NCBI GenBank assembly: GCA_020725555.1
Contig: DYEU01000012.1
Location: forward strand, 1 to 64,000
Direction of reading: 5' to 3'
Source: Desulfatibacillum sp.
GTDB lineage: Bacteria; Desulfobacterota; Desulfobacteria; Desulfobacterales; SpSt-501
DNA: 64,000 nt
This document shows, piece after piece, positions 7,454-16,768 of this stretch (its first letter is position 1; each line of letters opens with the position of its first letter). The position numbers and the translations under genes were made by a program. Below the pieces are notes generated by a model. It searched no databases, was not told the origin of the DNA, and saw only the letters and a list, made by a program, of their open reading frames with translations.

Positions 7454-8925
7454 TCGGCACCCCCATTCCTCTGCTGATCCCGATCACCTACCTCTTCCTC
7501 TCCCTTCTCGTCCCCCTGCTGGGCTGGTGGCGGGCGTCGGCGGCCTGGGCCGCCACATTCGCGGGCGCGGCCTTCGCAGCGTTCCTCTCCTTCGCCGGAT
7601 TGGAGAAGGTGTTGACCGAGGGGGTCCTGCACTATCGCCTGGGCGGCTGGCCGCCGCCGATCGGCATCGAATTCGTCATGGACCCCCTTTCCGCGTTTCT
7701 CGAAGTGGTGGTCACGGGAATCGGCTTCCTGGTCCTCCTGTACGCCCGGCGCAGCGTTGCGGTGGAAATGCCGGAGCGGGCCGTGCCCTTCGCTTCGCTC
7801 GCCCTGTTGCTGCTCACCGGGCTCTCCGGCATGGTGATCACGGGGGATCTCTTCAACCTCTACGTGTTTCTCGAGATCAGCGCGCTCGCCGGCTACGCCC
7901 TGGTCGCCGTGGGCGGCCGCCGCGCCTCCTTCTCGGCGTTCCGCTATCTCACCATGGGGACGGTGGGCGCCTCCTTCTACCTACTGGGGCTCGCCTTCCT
8001 CTACATCACGCAGGGCACCCTGAACATGGCCGACATGGCCAGGCTGCTCGCCTTGCAAGGGTATTCGGTCCCGGTCGTCTCCGGGATCCTGTTGATGGTC
8101 CTTGGGGCGTCCCTGAAGATGGCGCTCTTCCCGATGCACGGCTGGCTGCCCGACGCCTACACGCACGCCTCCTCGGCCGCCACGGCCCTCATCGCCCCGA
8201 TCGGGACCAAGGTGGCCGCCTACGTGATGATCCGGATTCTGATGCTGACGGGGTTTCCGCCGATCATCGGGTGGATCGCCTGGCTCGCCGCCGCGGGGAT
8301 CCTGGCCGGCTCCATCCTGGCGATCGCGCAGACGAACCTCAAGCGCATGCTCGCCTATTCCTCGGTCGCCAACGTCGGCTACATCGCCCTGGGCGTCTGC
8401 CTCGCTCACCCTCTCGCCTTCACGGGGGCCGTGCTTCACATTCTCAACCACGCCCTCATGAAGGCGGTACTCTTCCAGGCGGCGGGCGGGATCGCGCAGA
8501 AGATGGGCACGCTGCACCTCTTCCGGCTGCGCGGGCTTCCCGCCCGCATGCCGCTGACGACCTTGGCCTTTTTGATCGCCGTGTTTTCGATGGTGGGCAT
8601 CCCCCCGACAGGAGGGTTTTTCAGCAAAATCTACCTTCTCTTCGGGACGATCGAAACCCGTTCCTGGGCGTTCCTCGTCGTCATCCTCATCAGCACCCTG
8701 CTCAATTTCTTCTATTTCTTCCGGGTGATCGAGAGCTCCTTCTTTCGGCCGGACCGGGGGGCCGACCTGAAGCGGGAACCGGCGGCGGAAGCGGGCCGAA
8801 GGGACGAGATGAGCCTATCGATGCTGCTGCCCATGCTGGTGCTCGCCGCGGCGATTCTCGCCGTCGGGATCTGGAACGGGCCGATCGTGGAAGGCGTCAT
8901 CGCACGAGGCGTCCCCGCGTTCTGA
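7450..8925 (+). CDS. mrpD: Na+/H+ antiporter subunit D (MrpD/NuoN-like; MbhH-like)
   Basis: Large antiporter-like membrane subunit, 491 residues with about 14 hydrophobic helices. Features expected of proton-pumping NuoL/M/N relatives are intact. There is an intramembrane Glu in GDLFNLYVFLEISALAGYALVA and a Lys in the GASLKMALFPMHGWLPDAYTHASSAATALIAPIGTKVAAY region. A second Lys lies in the LKRMLAYSSVANVGYI helix. The context after mrpC is standard. This is the likely core antiporter subunit of the complex. Confidence 0.93.
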   Translation: MIGTPIPLLIPITYLFLSLLVPLLGWWRASAAWAATFAGAAFAAFLSFAGLEKVLTEGVLHYRLGGWPPPIGIEFVMDPLSAFLEVVVTGIGFLVLLYARRSVAVEMPERAVPFASLALLLLTGLSGMVITGDLFNLYVFLEISALAGYALVAVGGRRASFSAFRYLTMGTVGASFYLLGLAFLYITQGTLNMADMARLLALQGYSVPVVSGILLMVLGASLKMALFPMHGWLPDAYTHASSAATALIAPIGTKVAAYVMIRILMLTGFPPIIGWIAWLAAAGILAGSILAIAQTNLKRMLAYSSVANVGYIALGVCLAHPLAFTGAVLHILNHALMKAVLFQAAGGIAQKMGTLHLFRLRGLPARMPLTTLAFLIAVFSMVGIPPTGGFFSKIYLLFGTIETRSWAFLVVILISTLLNFFYFFRVIESSFFRPDRGADLKREPAAEAGRRDEMSLSMLLPMLVLAAAILAVGIWNGPIVEGVIARGVPAF

Positions 8926-8953
8926 CGCCGGGGGCCTCCGGAGGACTGCGCAC

Positions 8954-10978
8954 GTGGAGATGCTCTTCGCTTGGCTGAGCTGGATCCTGCCGCTCGTGGG
9001 AGCGGGGTCGACGCCTCTCTTCGTGCGGCTTGGCCGGCGGGCGATGGGGCTGGCGGCAGTCGCGTTCGCCGGTGCGGCCGCGCTCTGCACGGGGAGGCTT
9101 CTTGTCCTTCTCACCGAGCCCGAACGGCTGCCGGCCGTTTCCGCTGTGCGCTGGCTATCGACCCCGATCGAGGTCAGCCTTGGCGTGCTTCTCGATCCCC
9201 TGAGCCTCGTCGTCGCCAATGTCGTCGCTTGGATCAGCTTCCTCATCATGATCTACTGCCTGGGCTACATGAGGGACGAACCGGAGGTCGCGCGCTTCTG
9301 GACGCTCATGAACCTCTTCATCGGCAGCATGCTGCTTCTCGTGCTCTCCAGCAACCTGCTTTTCACCTTCGTCGGGTGGAAGATGGTCGGGCTCTGCAGC
9401 TACGCCCTGATCGGGTATTACTACCGTGATCCAAAGGCGTACTGGATCGGCGGACCCGCTCCTTTCCCTTTTCAATCCCCCTCGGCCTGCGGCCTGAAGG
9501 CGTTGATCGTCACCGGCGCCGGCGACATGCTCATGCTGGGAGGCATCCTGATCCTCTACCATTATGCGGGGACGCTCGATCTGCTGACGCTCTACCGGAC
9601 GGCGCCCGACTGGATCGCGCGCATGGCCGCCGCGCCGGGGACGATCGGGCTGGTCAGCATCTTGCTGCTTGCCGGCCCGGTGGGCAAATCGGCGCAGTTT
9701 CCGCTGCACGAGTGGCTCCCCGAGGCGATGGCCGGTCCAGGCCCGGTCTCGGCGCTTATCCATGCCGCCACGATGGTGAAGAGCGGCGTTTTTCTGGTCG
9801 CACGCTTCGTGCCCATGTTCGCGATCGGCCTCTGGATGGTCGAGATCCGCGAGGCGGCGATGTTCTTCACGCTGACGGCCTGGATCGGCGCGGTGACCGC
9901 GTTTCTAGCCGCCTCGCAGGGGCTCGTGGCGCTTGAGCTGAAAAAAGCGCTCGCCTATTCGACCGTGAGCCAGATCGGCTACATGATGCTGGCCCTCGGC
10001 CTGGCGGGGTTTTCCCCGGATCTCTTGGCCGGGGGCTACACCGCGGGGATCTTTCATCTGCTCACCCACGCCTTCTTCAAGGCCTGCCTCTTTCTCTGCG
10101 CCGGGACCGTGATCCATGCCGTGCATTCGATCTACATGCACGAGATGGGGGGGCTGCGCCGAGCCCTCCCCTACACGTGGGCGTTCATGACCGTGGCGGG
10201 GCTCGCCCTGATGGGGGTCCCACCGTTTCCCGGGTTCTGGAGCAAGGAGGCGGTGATGAAGGTGTGCCTGGCATCGGGGCAATTCACGCTGCTGGCGATC
10301 GCCGTCGCCGCGGCGGTGTTCACGGCCTTCTATACCGTGCGCATGCTCGGCATGGTCTTCCACGGCGCCCCTTCGGAGCGGTCCCACGACGGGGACCCTC
10401 ACGTCTCCGAGGGGCTTCCCTCGCAGACGTTCGCCTGCGCCGTGTTGGCGGCGGGGATCCTCGCGATGGGCCTGCTCGGCCCCGGGGTCGAAAACGGCCT
10501 GAAGGCCCTCTTCGCCTCGCAGCTCCCGCAGCTCCCGCGGCCCTTATTCTCCGAACCTGCCGCGCCGCCGACTTCGCCGTTGCTGGTTCCGGCGTTGACG
10601 GCCGCCGCCCTGCTGATCGGTGGGCTGCCGGCCTTGCTCTTCTACGTGCGGCGCTGCGGGGACGTGCAGGCGCTGCTGGCGCGTTCGACCCTGCTCAAGC
10701 TCGTTCACATTTTTCTCTGGGAGCGCTGGTACATTGACCGGTTTTACGGGTGGTTCTTCGTGGGGGGGGCTCGGCGCCTGGCGTCCTGGGTCGCAGAGCG
10801 CTTCGAGGCGGCCTGGGACACCGCAGTGCACCTCGGGCTGCCGTGGCTCGTCGGCCGCGGCGCAAGGCGCCTGATCGAGCGGGTGCGCTCCGACGCCCCC
10901 GAGCTCACCGACAACTTGGCCTACATCCTGTCGGCGACCATTGTTTTTCTCGCTGCCATGCTCTGGTGGACCCGATGA
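8954..10978 (+). CDS. NuoL/MrpA-like proton-conducting subunit (complex I-type)
   Basis: A 674-residue membrane protein of the NuoL family, starting at GTG with GGAGG 9 nt upstream. It has the family block VGKSAQFPLHEWLPEAMAGPGPVSALIHAATMVKSGVFLVARF (Lys and His of the central channel) and LKKALAYSTVSQIGYMMLALGL. A long C-terminal extension (residues ~560-640) resembles the NuoL lateral region. Oddly, the segment NLLFTFVGWKMVGLCSYALIGYYY has Lys143 where NuoL/MrpA have an essential Glu. It follows mrpD by 28 nt and overlaps the next gene. It may substitute for the missing N-terminal part of MrpA. Confidence 0.9.
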   Translation: MEMLFAWLSWILPLVGAGSTPLFVRLGRRAMGLAAVAFAGAAALCTGRLLVLLTEPERLPAVSAVRWLSTPIEVSLGVLLDPLSLVVANVVAWISFLIMIYCLGYMRDEPEVARFWTLMNLFIGSMLLLVLSSNLLFTFVGWKMVGLCSYALIGYYYRDPKAYWIGGPAPFPFQSPSACGLKALIVTGAGDMLMLGGILILYHYAGTLDLLTLYRTAPDWIARMAAAPGTIGLVSILLLAGPVGKSAQFPLHEWLPEAMAGPGPVSALIHAATMVKSGVFLVARFVPMFAIGLWMVEIREAAMFFTLTAWIGAVTAFLAASQGLVALELKKALAYSTVSQIGYMMLALGLAGFSPDLLAGGYTAGIFHLLTHAFFKACLFLCAGTVIHAVHSIYMHEMGGLRRALPYTWAFMTVAGLALMGVPPFPGFWSKEAVMKVCLASGQFTLLAIAVAAAVFTAFYTVRMLGMVFHGAPSERSHDGDPHVSEGLPSQTFACAVLAAGILAMGLLGPGVENGLKALFASQLPQLPRPLFSEPAAPPTSPLLVPALTAAALLIGGLPALLFYVRRCGDVQALLARSTLLKLVHIFLWERWYIDRFYGWFFVGGARRLASWVAERFEAAWDTAVHLGLPWLVGRGARRLIERVRSDAPELTDNLAYILSATIVFLAAMLWWTR

Positions 10979-12489
10979 CGGATTCAGTGCTGCTCCAGGT
11001 CGTGTTCCTTCCCGCGGCGGCCGCGGTCGGCATGGTTCTCCTCGGGCCGCGGGCGGGAAAGGCCGCCGGCTGGGTCACGGCCCTCGTGTTGGCCTACACC
11101 ACCGCACGGCTCGCCCACGCCGGGGCCGCGCTTTGGGGCGGGGCCCCCCCGATCCGGGAGGACTACCTTGTTCTGTCCCCGGAGATCCGGCTCGCCTTCC
11201 TTGCCGACGGCCTCAGCCTGCCCGTCGCGTTCATCGCCAACGTCCTCTGTTGGGTGCTGTCCCTCTTCTCGCAGCATTACATTGCTTACCGGATTGAGGG
11301 CATTTACGGTCCGCTCCCGCCGAGGGAGCGCTGGCGATACACCTCGCGCTTCTATGCGCTCTTTTTGCTCTTTCCGATCGGCTTCGCGGGGGTCGCGCTC
11401 GCGACCAACCTCATCGCGATGTATTTCTTCCTCGAGCTGCTGACCCTGGCCCTTTATTTTCTCATGGCCTATTTCGGCTATATTCAGCGGGTGCGCATCG
11501 CGATGATGTGCCTGCTGTGGGGGATTTTTTCGGCGGTCTTCTTTCTTGCGGGGTCGCTGCTTGTGTACTCGCAGACCGGCGACTTCGAGATCGTGCGCCT
11601 CGGCACGGTTGCCGGAACCCCGGCCGCCCCCTGGATCATCGCCGTTTTTTTGGTTGGCCTATTCGCGAAGCTCGCCGTTTTCCCCTTTCACGTCTGGATG
11701 CCCTGGGTCCACGCCGAGCACCCCACCTGCATCGCGGGGCTGCTCGCCGTGTATGCGAACATCGCGGCCTACATCATCGTGCGGGCGCTGGTCCTTCCCT
11801 TGTACGTCGACTTTCAACCGTTCGGCCCCCCCATCCTGGTTCTCGCCCTGGTGACCATGGTTTACGGATCGCTGCTCACGTTGGCCCAGAGCGACATCAA
11901 ACGAATCGCCGCTTGTTCCACGATCAGCCAGATCGCCTATTCCCTGCTCGGCATCGGCGCGCTGACCGCCGTCAGCCTCGAGGGGGGGATGTTTTTCTTT
12001 CTCAGCCACATCATGGGGAAGACGGTCTTTTTCTCGACCGCGGGCATCGTGGTGTACGTCACCCACGTGCGCGACGTCCGCAGCCTCGGCGGGCTTGCCG
12101 CGCGGATGCCGCTCACCGCGTTGTTGTTCCTGAGCGGCGCGATGATGCTGTCGGGATTCCCGCCCTTCAGCAGTTTCGCCGCCGAGTGGATCCTTTTTTC
12201 AGGAATCTTCGAGCGCGCTGCGCGAGACGATCTCGCCCTCGCCGTCGGCCTGATCGGGGTGGCGGCGATCCTGCTGACCGTGGCCTACACCTTTCAGGCC
12301 GCACGCCGGGTTTTCTATGGACCGCTGCCCGCCGGCCTTCACGCGGAGGCGGTCCAGGACCCCCCCCGCTCCATGTCCATCCCGTTGTTCTGCCTCGTCG
12401 GCTTGTCGATCGCCTTGGGCCTCTACCCGGAGATCCTGATGGGCCTCCTGCGGCCGGTGATCAGCGGGGCGCTTCCCGCACTCCCCTGA
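10975..12489 (+). CDS. Second antiporter-like subunit (NuoM/NuoN/MrpD family)
   Basis: A 504-residue polytopic protein, start ATG overlapping the previous stop by 4 nt; a longer in-frame ORF from 10750 is an artefact over the preceding gene. Intramembrane Glu is present in LIAMYFFLELLTLALYFLMAYFG, and the central Lys/His block reads LFAKLAVFPFHVWMPWVHAEHPTCIAGLLAVYANIAAYIIVR. Relatives occur as the last subunits of Mrp/Mbh-like and formate-hydrogenlyase-like complexes. With mrpD and the NuoL-like protein this gives three antiporter-type subunits in one operon. Confidence 0.9.
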   Translation: MTDSVLLQVVFLPAAAAVGMVLLGPRAGKAAGWVTALVLAYTTARLAHAGAALWGGAPPIREDYLVLSPEIRLAFLADGLSLPVAFIANVLCWVLSLFSQHYIAYRIEGIYGPLPPRERWRYTSRFYALFLLFPIGFAGVALATNLIAMYFFLELLTLALYFLMAYFGYIQRVRIAMMCLLWGIFSAVFFLAGSLLVYSQTGDFEIVRLGTVAGTPAAPWIIAVFLVGLFAKLAVFPFHVWMPWVHAEHPTCIAGLLAVYANIAAYIIVRALVLPLYVDFQPFGPPILVLALVTMVYGSLLTLAQSDIKRIAACSTISQIAYSLLGIGALTAVSLEGGMFFFLSHIMGKTVFFSTAGIVVYVTHVRDVRSLGGLAARMPLTALLFLSGAMMLSGFPPFSSFAAEWILFSGIFERAARDDLALAVGLIGVAAILLTVAYTFQAARRVFYGPLPAGLHAEAVQDPPRSMSIPLFCLVGLSIALGLYPEILMGLLRPVISGALPALP

Positions 12490-12657
12490 AACCCGGCGGT
12501 TCCCCATTTCCGCGGGCGGTCGTCTTTCTGCCGGGCGAAAGGGCCCGGAAGCGATTCGCCATCCTCCCCTGCGCCGCGGGGAGGCGTTCGGCGCGCCGCT
12601 CGGGGTTTTTGTGGGGAAAGGCCGGTGTGGGGGATGGGCAGCGGGTGTTGCCCCGCA

Positions 12658-12686
12658 CCCGCGGGGCGGGAGGCCCGCCCCGCGGG
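12658..12686. terminator. Strong GC-only hairpin between convergent genes
   Basis: A perfect 13-bp inverted repeat, arm CCCGCGGGGCGGG, with a 3-nt AGG loop, sits between the end of the antiporter operon and the end of the convergent PA2779-family gene. There is no T-tract, so it may act as an mRNA 3'-end stabiliser or transcription barrier rather than a classic terminator. Confidence 0.5.
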
Positions 12687-12693
12687 GAGCCGG

Positions 12694-13110
12694 TCAGCGG
12701 GCGCGGCGCGTGAAGGGGAAGACGTGGGTGTAGCCCAGGATGTCGGTGATCAAGAGCACGATGAAGACGATCAGGATGGCGCCGATGAGGATCCCCAGGG
12801 CGCTCGCCCCGCCCGCCGGCAGCCGGTCGATCGTCTCGGCGAAGCGCACCGCCTCGGCGTCGGAGAGCGCCTCGGCGCGTGCCGCGGCCTCGGCGGGGTC
12901 GATGCCCTGGCGCTCAAGCGCGGCCCGGATCTCTTCCTGGGCGAGCAGGGCGCGGAGGCGTCCGCGGGCTTCCTCCACGCGGCCGGCCGCGAGCACATCG
13001 TCGGTGGCGACGAGGGCGGCGAGCGCGGCGGGCTGGGGCCCGTAGAGGAAAAAGGCGTAGACGGCGAGAACGAGGCTCACGGGTCGGGCGATGCGCAGGA
13101 TCGGTTTCAT
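12694..13110 (-). CDS. PA2779 family membrane protein
   Basis: A 138-residue protein matching the pattern of the PA2779 family. It has an N-terminal hydrophobic segment (ARPVSLVLAVYAFFLYGP), a central charged helical region with the repeated feel of VRFAETIDRLPAGG, and a C-terminal membrane anchor (SALGILIGAILIVFIVLLITDILG) ending in VFPFTRR. The function of the family is unknown; in other bacteria it is usually next to PA2778, a C39-like peptidase, which is not seen here. The ATG giving MKPILRIARP was chosen, and a good promoter lies upstream. Confidence 0.85.
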   Translation of the reverse strand: MKPILRIARPVSLVLAVYAFFLYGPQPAALAALVATDDVLAAGRVEEARGRLRALLAQEEIRAALERQGIDPAEAAARAEALSDAEAVRFAETIDRLPAGGASALGILIGAILIVFIVLLITDILGYTHVFPFTRRAR

Positions 13111-13168
13111 CGACGGTCTCCTCCTTGCAGGTCCGTGAAAATGAGATGAGCGGCGAGAGCCGCCGCCG

Positions 13169-13197
13169 AGGATAGCCCGGCGCTCTTCGGCCGTCAA
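13169..13197 (-). promoter_or_regulatory. Sigma-70-type promoter for the PA2779-family gene
   Basis: On the minus strand TTGACG and TATCCT are spaced by exactly 17 bp, about 60 nt upstream of the start codon. Five of six -35 bases match the consensus. Confidence 0.55.
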
Positions 13198-13209
13198 CCG
13201 CCTCGGGGC

Positions 13210-13238
13210 TTGTCCGCGCCGCCCCTCTCGGCTATTCT
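13210..13238 (+). promoter_or_regulatory. Sigma-70-type promoter for the M14 peptidase gene, probably leaderless
   Basis: TTGTCC and TATTCT are separated by 17 bp. The -10 box ends only 8 nt before the GTG at 13247, so transcription would start at or next to the start codon. Confidence 0.5.
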
Positions 13239-13246
13239 CCCCGGCC

Positions 13247-16200
13247 GTGAGCGCCGCGCGCACCTTCCGGGCCGCCGGGCCGGCCGAGCTCTTTTCCGCC
13301 GCGCAGGTCTTCGCCGACACCGACGGGGACGGCCTCCCGGATCGCCTCGGGCTTTTCCTCGCCGTGGACCGGCGCCTGACCCACCCCGCCGTCTGGGCCG
13401 CGGCCGCGAATCTCGCCATGCGCCTCGCCGCGGAGGTGGCCGCTTTCGACCCGCCGATCGTGCGGTCCCCCGGCCGCCTCCCGGCCGGCGCCTGCCTTCT
13501 CGCCATCCAGGCCCCCGACCCGCGCGACCCCTCCCCCGCCCGGATCGAGCGGGAGGGGGCGCTTCGCCTCCGGCTGCGCGGGAGCTCGCCGCCGGCCATG
13601 GCGGAGCTCCTGCAGGCGATCGCCTGCGGCGCGGGGGGGCGTCTTCCCCCGGAGGGCTGGCGGAGGCTCGAGCTCGCCTCCGGGCCCGCCTCCTTCGCCG
13701 TCTTCCGCGACCGACGCGGCAGGCGGCTTGCGCGGCGGCGGCTGCCGCGGCCTGCGCCGGGCGGGGACGGTGCGGCCGATCCGCCGGCCGCCCCCCCGGA
13801 TCTGCTGTCGCCGCAGGAGGCGATCTACCGGCCGGTCGCGGGCGACCCCCGCGGCCGCAGGCTGGCGCTCGCCATCGCGATCGAGGACCGGCCGGTCCCC
13901 GCCGTGCTGGGCCTCGCCCTCTGCGAGGCCGCGGCGGAGCTGGCGCTCGAGGCGACCGAGGTCGATCTGCCGCGGGTCTTCGTGGGCGAGGCCCCCCCGG
14001 CCGCGGCGGTTCTCCGGATCGCCCCCGATGCCGCGGCCGCATCCCGCCTGGAGGCCGAAGCGGGGGAGGGGGGATGCGTCCTTCGCCTCGCGGGGGGGCC
14101 GCGGCCGCTTTCCCGGCTGCTCCGGCTCTTCGCCGAGCGGGCCGCCGCCCCCGAGGGGGGGCTGAGCCGGGGGAGGTTCGACGAGCGTTTGGAGGAGATC
14201 CGCGAGCTCCTGGGCGGCCGGGGCCCGCGGGGCTCCTGGGCGCGGGCGCTCGTCGCCGCCGCGGTCGGGGAAGGCGCGCTCCCCCCGGCCGCCTCCCGGG
14301 AGCGCAAGCCGCTCGCGCGGGCGGCGGCCGCGCTGGGGCTCCCGGCGCCGCCCCCGGCCGCCTCGCGCCGGATCCTGCAGCGGGAGCGCATCCGGGCCGA
14401 GACCGAAGACCACCTCGAGGCCTTGGCCGGTGTCCCCCCCGGCTCCGGCGAGGTCGAGGGGGTGCTCTGGGTGGGCCGGCCGCGTGCCGCGCGGCGCGCG
14501 CTGCTGCGCCGCGCCGAGCGCCTCCTGCGCGCCCGGGGCTACCGTCCGCGCCTTCGCGTGCTCCACGCCTACAAGCCGGGGCTCTGCTGGCTGCTCGAGG
14601 AAATCCTGCCGCGACTCAAGCGCCTTCAGGGGATCGGCCGCGTGGAGATCGCCTTCCGGCCCTTCCATGCGGCCTCCGGCCTGGAGATGGAAACGCGCTT
14701 CCTGCAGGAGATCTACCCCGCACCCGACCGTCTGGCGGCGGAGCTCGGGTTGCCGCGCGGGGCCGTCGTGCTGCGGCGCAGGGAGAGTCTGCCGGAAGCT
14801 TACCGCGTCCGCGCCTTCGACCGCCGCGGCAGGCTTCTTTTCGAGGAGGCCCTCACCCCGCGCCTTGCCCGCCTCCCGGCCTTCCCCGGGGGGCCCGAGG
14901 AGGGCTTCGTCCACCCGGCGACGGGCGGGGTCCGGCTGCTCCGGGGAGGCCGCGTGCTGCTCGACCGGGAGATCCCCACCGACCGCGAGCGCTTCTGGGG
15001 CATCGTCCAGCAGCGATTTTGGCCCGCGCTCGAGGCGGAGATGGCCGGCCGCCTGGAGGGGGGCGGCGGGGCCGCGGGGGTCTTCTGGGAGGAGGTGCGC
15101 ATCGAGGCCGCGATCGCCGAGGAGGAACGGCGGATCGGGGTGGGCGAGGAGCGCATCGCCCCGCTCGAGGCCCTGCACGAAGACCTCTACTTCGGCCTGC
15201 TCGACGCCCACCGCGCGTTCTGCCGCCGGCGCGGGCTGGAGGGGGTCCTCCATTTCGGCCGCATCGTGCCCCGCATCCGGCGCCTCGCCCGCGGCGGACC
15301 CCCCCGGGCCCTCCTTGCCGCGATCCCCGCTCCGCCCCGGCCGGCCGAGGCCGCGGGGCCGGCCCCGGCCGTGCGGGGTCTGATCCTCGAGAGGCGCAGG
15401 CTCGAGGTCCTCGTTTGCGGAGACGGCCTCGAGGGCGCCCGGCCGGCGGCCTGGGCCCGGCTCGGCGCCGCCTGGGGGCTGGCGCTCCGTGCCGCACCCG
15501 GGGGCCGCGGGGTCCTGTGGACGACCCGCGCCCCGCGGCCGGAGGGCCCCCCGCGGCCGAAGCCCCCTGCGGCGCGGCCTGCCCGGCCGCGGCTCGACCG
15601 CCGGGTTGCGCTCGCCGCGATCGCCGCGCGGGTGAAGGAGCTCGGGCGGCTTGCCGGCGTGCACGCCTTCCAAGCCGGCCGGAGCCTTGAGGGCCGTCCG
15701 ATCTGGGCGCTCGAGATCGCCTGCCCGGCGGGGGGGGCCCTCGCCTCCCACGCGCGACGCCGGCTGCTGCGGCCGACCCTGCTCGTGAACGCCCGGCACC
15801 ACGCCAACGAGGTCGCCGGCACCCAGGCGGCGCTGCGGCTCGCCTGGGAGCTCGCCGCCACCGCCCCGGGGAGGCGGCTTCTGCGCCGGGTGAACGCGGT
15901 CGTGATCCCGCTTGAGAACCCCGACGGGGTCGCGCTCCTCGAGGCGCTCCTGCCCGAAGCCCCGGGCCACAAGCTGCACGCCGCGCGCTACAACGCGGCC
16001 GGGGTCGAGTGGTACGCCGACTACTTCGCGGCCGCCCCGCGCTTCCCGGAGGCGCGCCCGAAGGCCGGGCTCTGGCAGGCTTGGCTTCCGCTCTGGGTTC
16101 TCGACGCCCACGGCGTCCCCAGCCACGAGTGGGACCAGCCCTTCGCGGGGAACGCCCCCGGCCCCTTCCGCGCCTACTGGATCCCGCGGGCCTTCGTCTA

Positions 16201-16678
16201 CGCGATCCTGCCCTTCCTCGACGCACCCGGTCACCCCGGGCACCGCTGGGCGCGGCGCATCGGCCGACTGCTCGGCCGGGCGCTCCGTGGCGACCCGCGG
16301 ATCGCCGCGCGCGAGGCGGAATTCCGCGACCGCTACCTGCGCTACGCCCGCCGCTGGGAGCCCGAGTGTTTCCCCGCCCCCGCCCCCGCGGGGGGGCTCA
16401 CCCTGTGCGCCACCGAGGGGCGGCTGGCCGGGCTCAATTTCGCCGCGCGGCGTTTTCCGGTGACGGTCGCCGAGGTCGTCACCGAGGTCACCGACGAGGT
16501 CGTCCGCGGCAGGCTCCTCGAGGACTGCGGCCGCGCTCACCTGCTCGCCGCCCGGGCGCTCCTCGCCGGGCTCGCCCGCCTGGCGGGCGGGCGCCTCGAG
16601 CGCCGGCGGCTCGCAGGCGGCGGGGTGCGCCTGGCGTGGCGGTCGAGACAGGCCGGGGCGGCCGGCGGGGAGAAATGA
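13247..16678 (+). CDS. Very large protein with C-terminal M14 zinc carboxypeptidase-like domain
   Basis: A 1143-residue protein. The last ~350 residues carry an M14 metallopeptidase core: LLVNARHHANEVAGTQAALRLAWE (residues ~845-870, the HxxE-type zinc site), VVIPLENPDGVALLE, and LPLWVLDAHGVPSHEWDQPF (~950, third zinc His). The first ~780 residues are not recognised. They begin with a calcium-loop-like TDGDGLPD and contain blocks such as RVLHAYKPGLCWLLEEILPRLK and FRPFHAASGLEMETRFLQEIYP. No signal peptide or membrane helix is visible, which is unusual for M14. The start is GTG with no ribosome site but a promoter placed for a leaderless mRNA. The substrate is unknown. Confidence 0.8.
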   Translation: MSAARTFRAAGPAELFSAAQVFADTDGDGLPDRLGLFLAVDRRLTHPAVWAAAANLAMRLAAEVAAFDPPIVRSPGRLPAGACLLAIQAPDPRDPSPARIEREGALRLRLRGSSPPAMAELLQAIACGAGGRLPPEGWRRLELASGPASFAVFRDRRGRRLARRRLPRPAPGGDGAADPPAAPPDLLSPQEAIYRPVAGDPRGRRLALAIAIEDRPVPAVLGLALCEAAAELALEATEVDLPRVFVGEAPPAAAVLRIAPDAAAASRLEAEAGEGGCVLRLAGGPRPLSRLLRLFAERAAAPEGGLSRGRFDERLEEIRELLGGRGPRGSWARALVAAAVGEGALPPAASRERKPLARAAAALGLPAPPPAASRRILQRERIRAETEDHLEALAGVPPGSGEVEGVLWVGRPRAARRALLRRAERLLRARGYRPRLRVLHAYKPGLCWLLEEILPRLKRLQGIGRVEIAFRPFHAASGLEMETRFLQEIYPAPDRLAAELGLPRGAVVLRRRESLPEAYRVRAFDRRGRLLFEEALTPRLARLPAFPGGPEEGFVHPATGGVRLLRGGRVLLDREIPTDRERFWGIVQQRFWPALEAEMAGRLEGGGGAAGVFWEEVRIEAAIAEEERRIGVGEERIAPLEALHEDLYFGLLDAHRAFCRRRGLEGVLHFGRIVPRIRRLARGGPPRALLAAIPAPPRPAEAAGPAPAVRGLILERRRLEVLVCGDGLEGARPAAWARLGAAWGLALRAAPGGRGVLWTTRAPRPEGPPRPKPPAARPARPRLDRRVALAAIAARVKELGRLAGVHAFQAGRSLEGRPIWALEIACPAGGALASHARRRLLRPTLLVNARHHANEVAGTQAALRLAWELAATAPGRRLLRRVNAVVIPLENPDGVALLEALLPEAPGHKLHAARYNAAGVEWYADYFAAAPRFPEARPKAGLWQAWLPLWVLDAHGVPSHEWDQPFAGNAPGPFRAYWIPRAFVYAILPFLDAPGHPGHRWARRIGRLLGRALRGDPRIAAREAEFRDRYLRYARRWEPECFPAPAPAGGLTLCATEGRLAGLNFAARRFPVTVAEVVTEVTDEVVRGRLLEDCGRAHLLAARALLAGLARLAGGRLERRRLAGGGVRLAWRSRQAGAAGGEK

Positions 16679-16690
16679 GCACCGCATCGG

Positions 16691-16719
16691 TTGCGCGCGC
16701 CGCGCTTTTGGGCTAAGGA
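16691..16719 (+). promoter_or_regulatory. Possible promoter for the second Dpp operon
   Basis: TTGCGC and TAAGGA at 17 bp spacing, ~50 nt upstream of the binding-protein start in the only gap before the operon. The -10 match is modest. Confidence 0.3.
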
Positions 16720-16768
16720 TCTCCCCCGTCGTTTCGCAGTGCACTTCACCCCGGTGGAAGGAGGCGCT

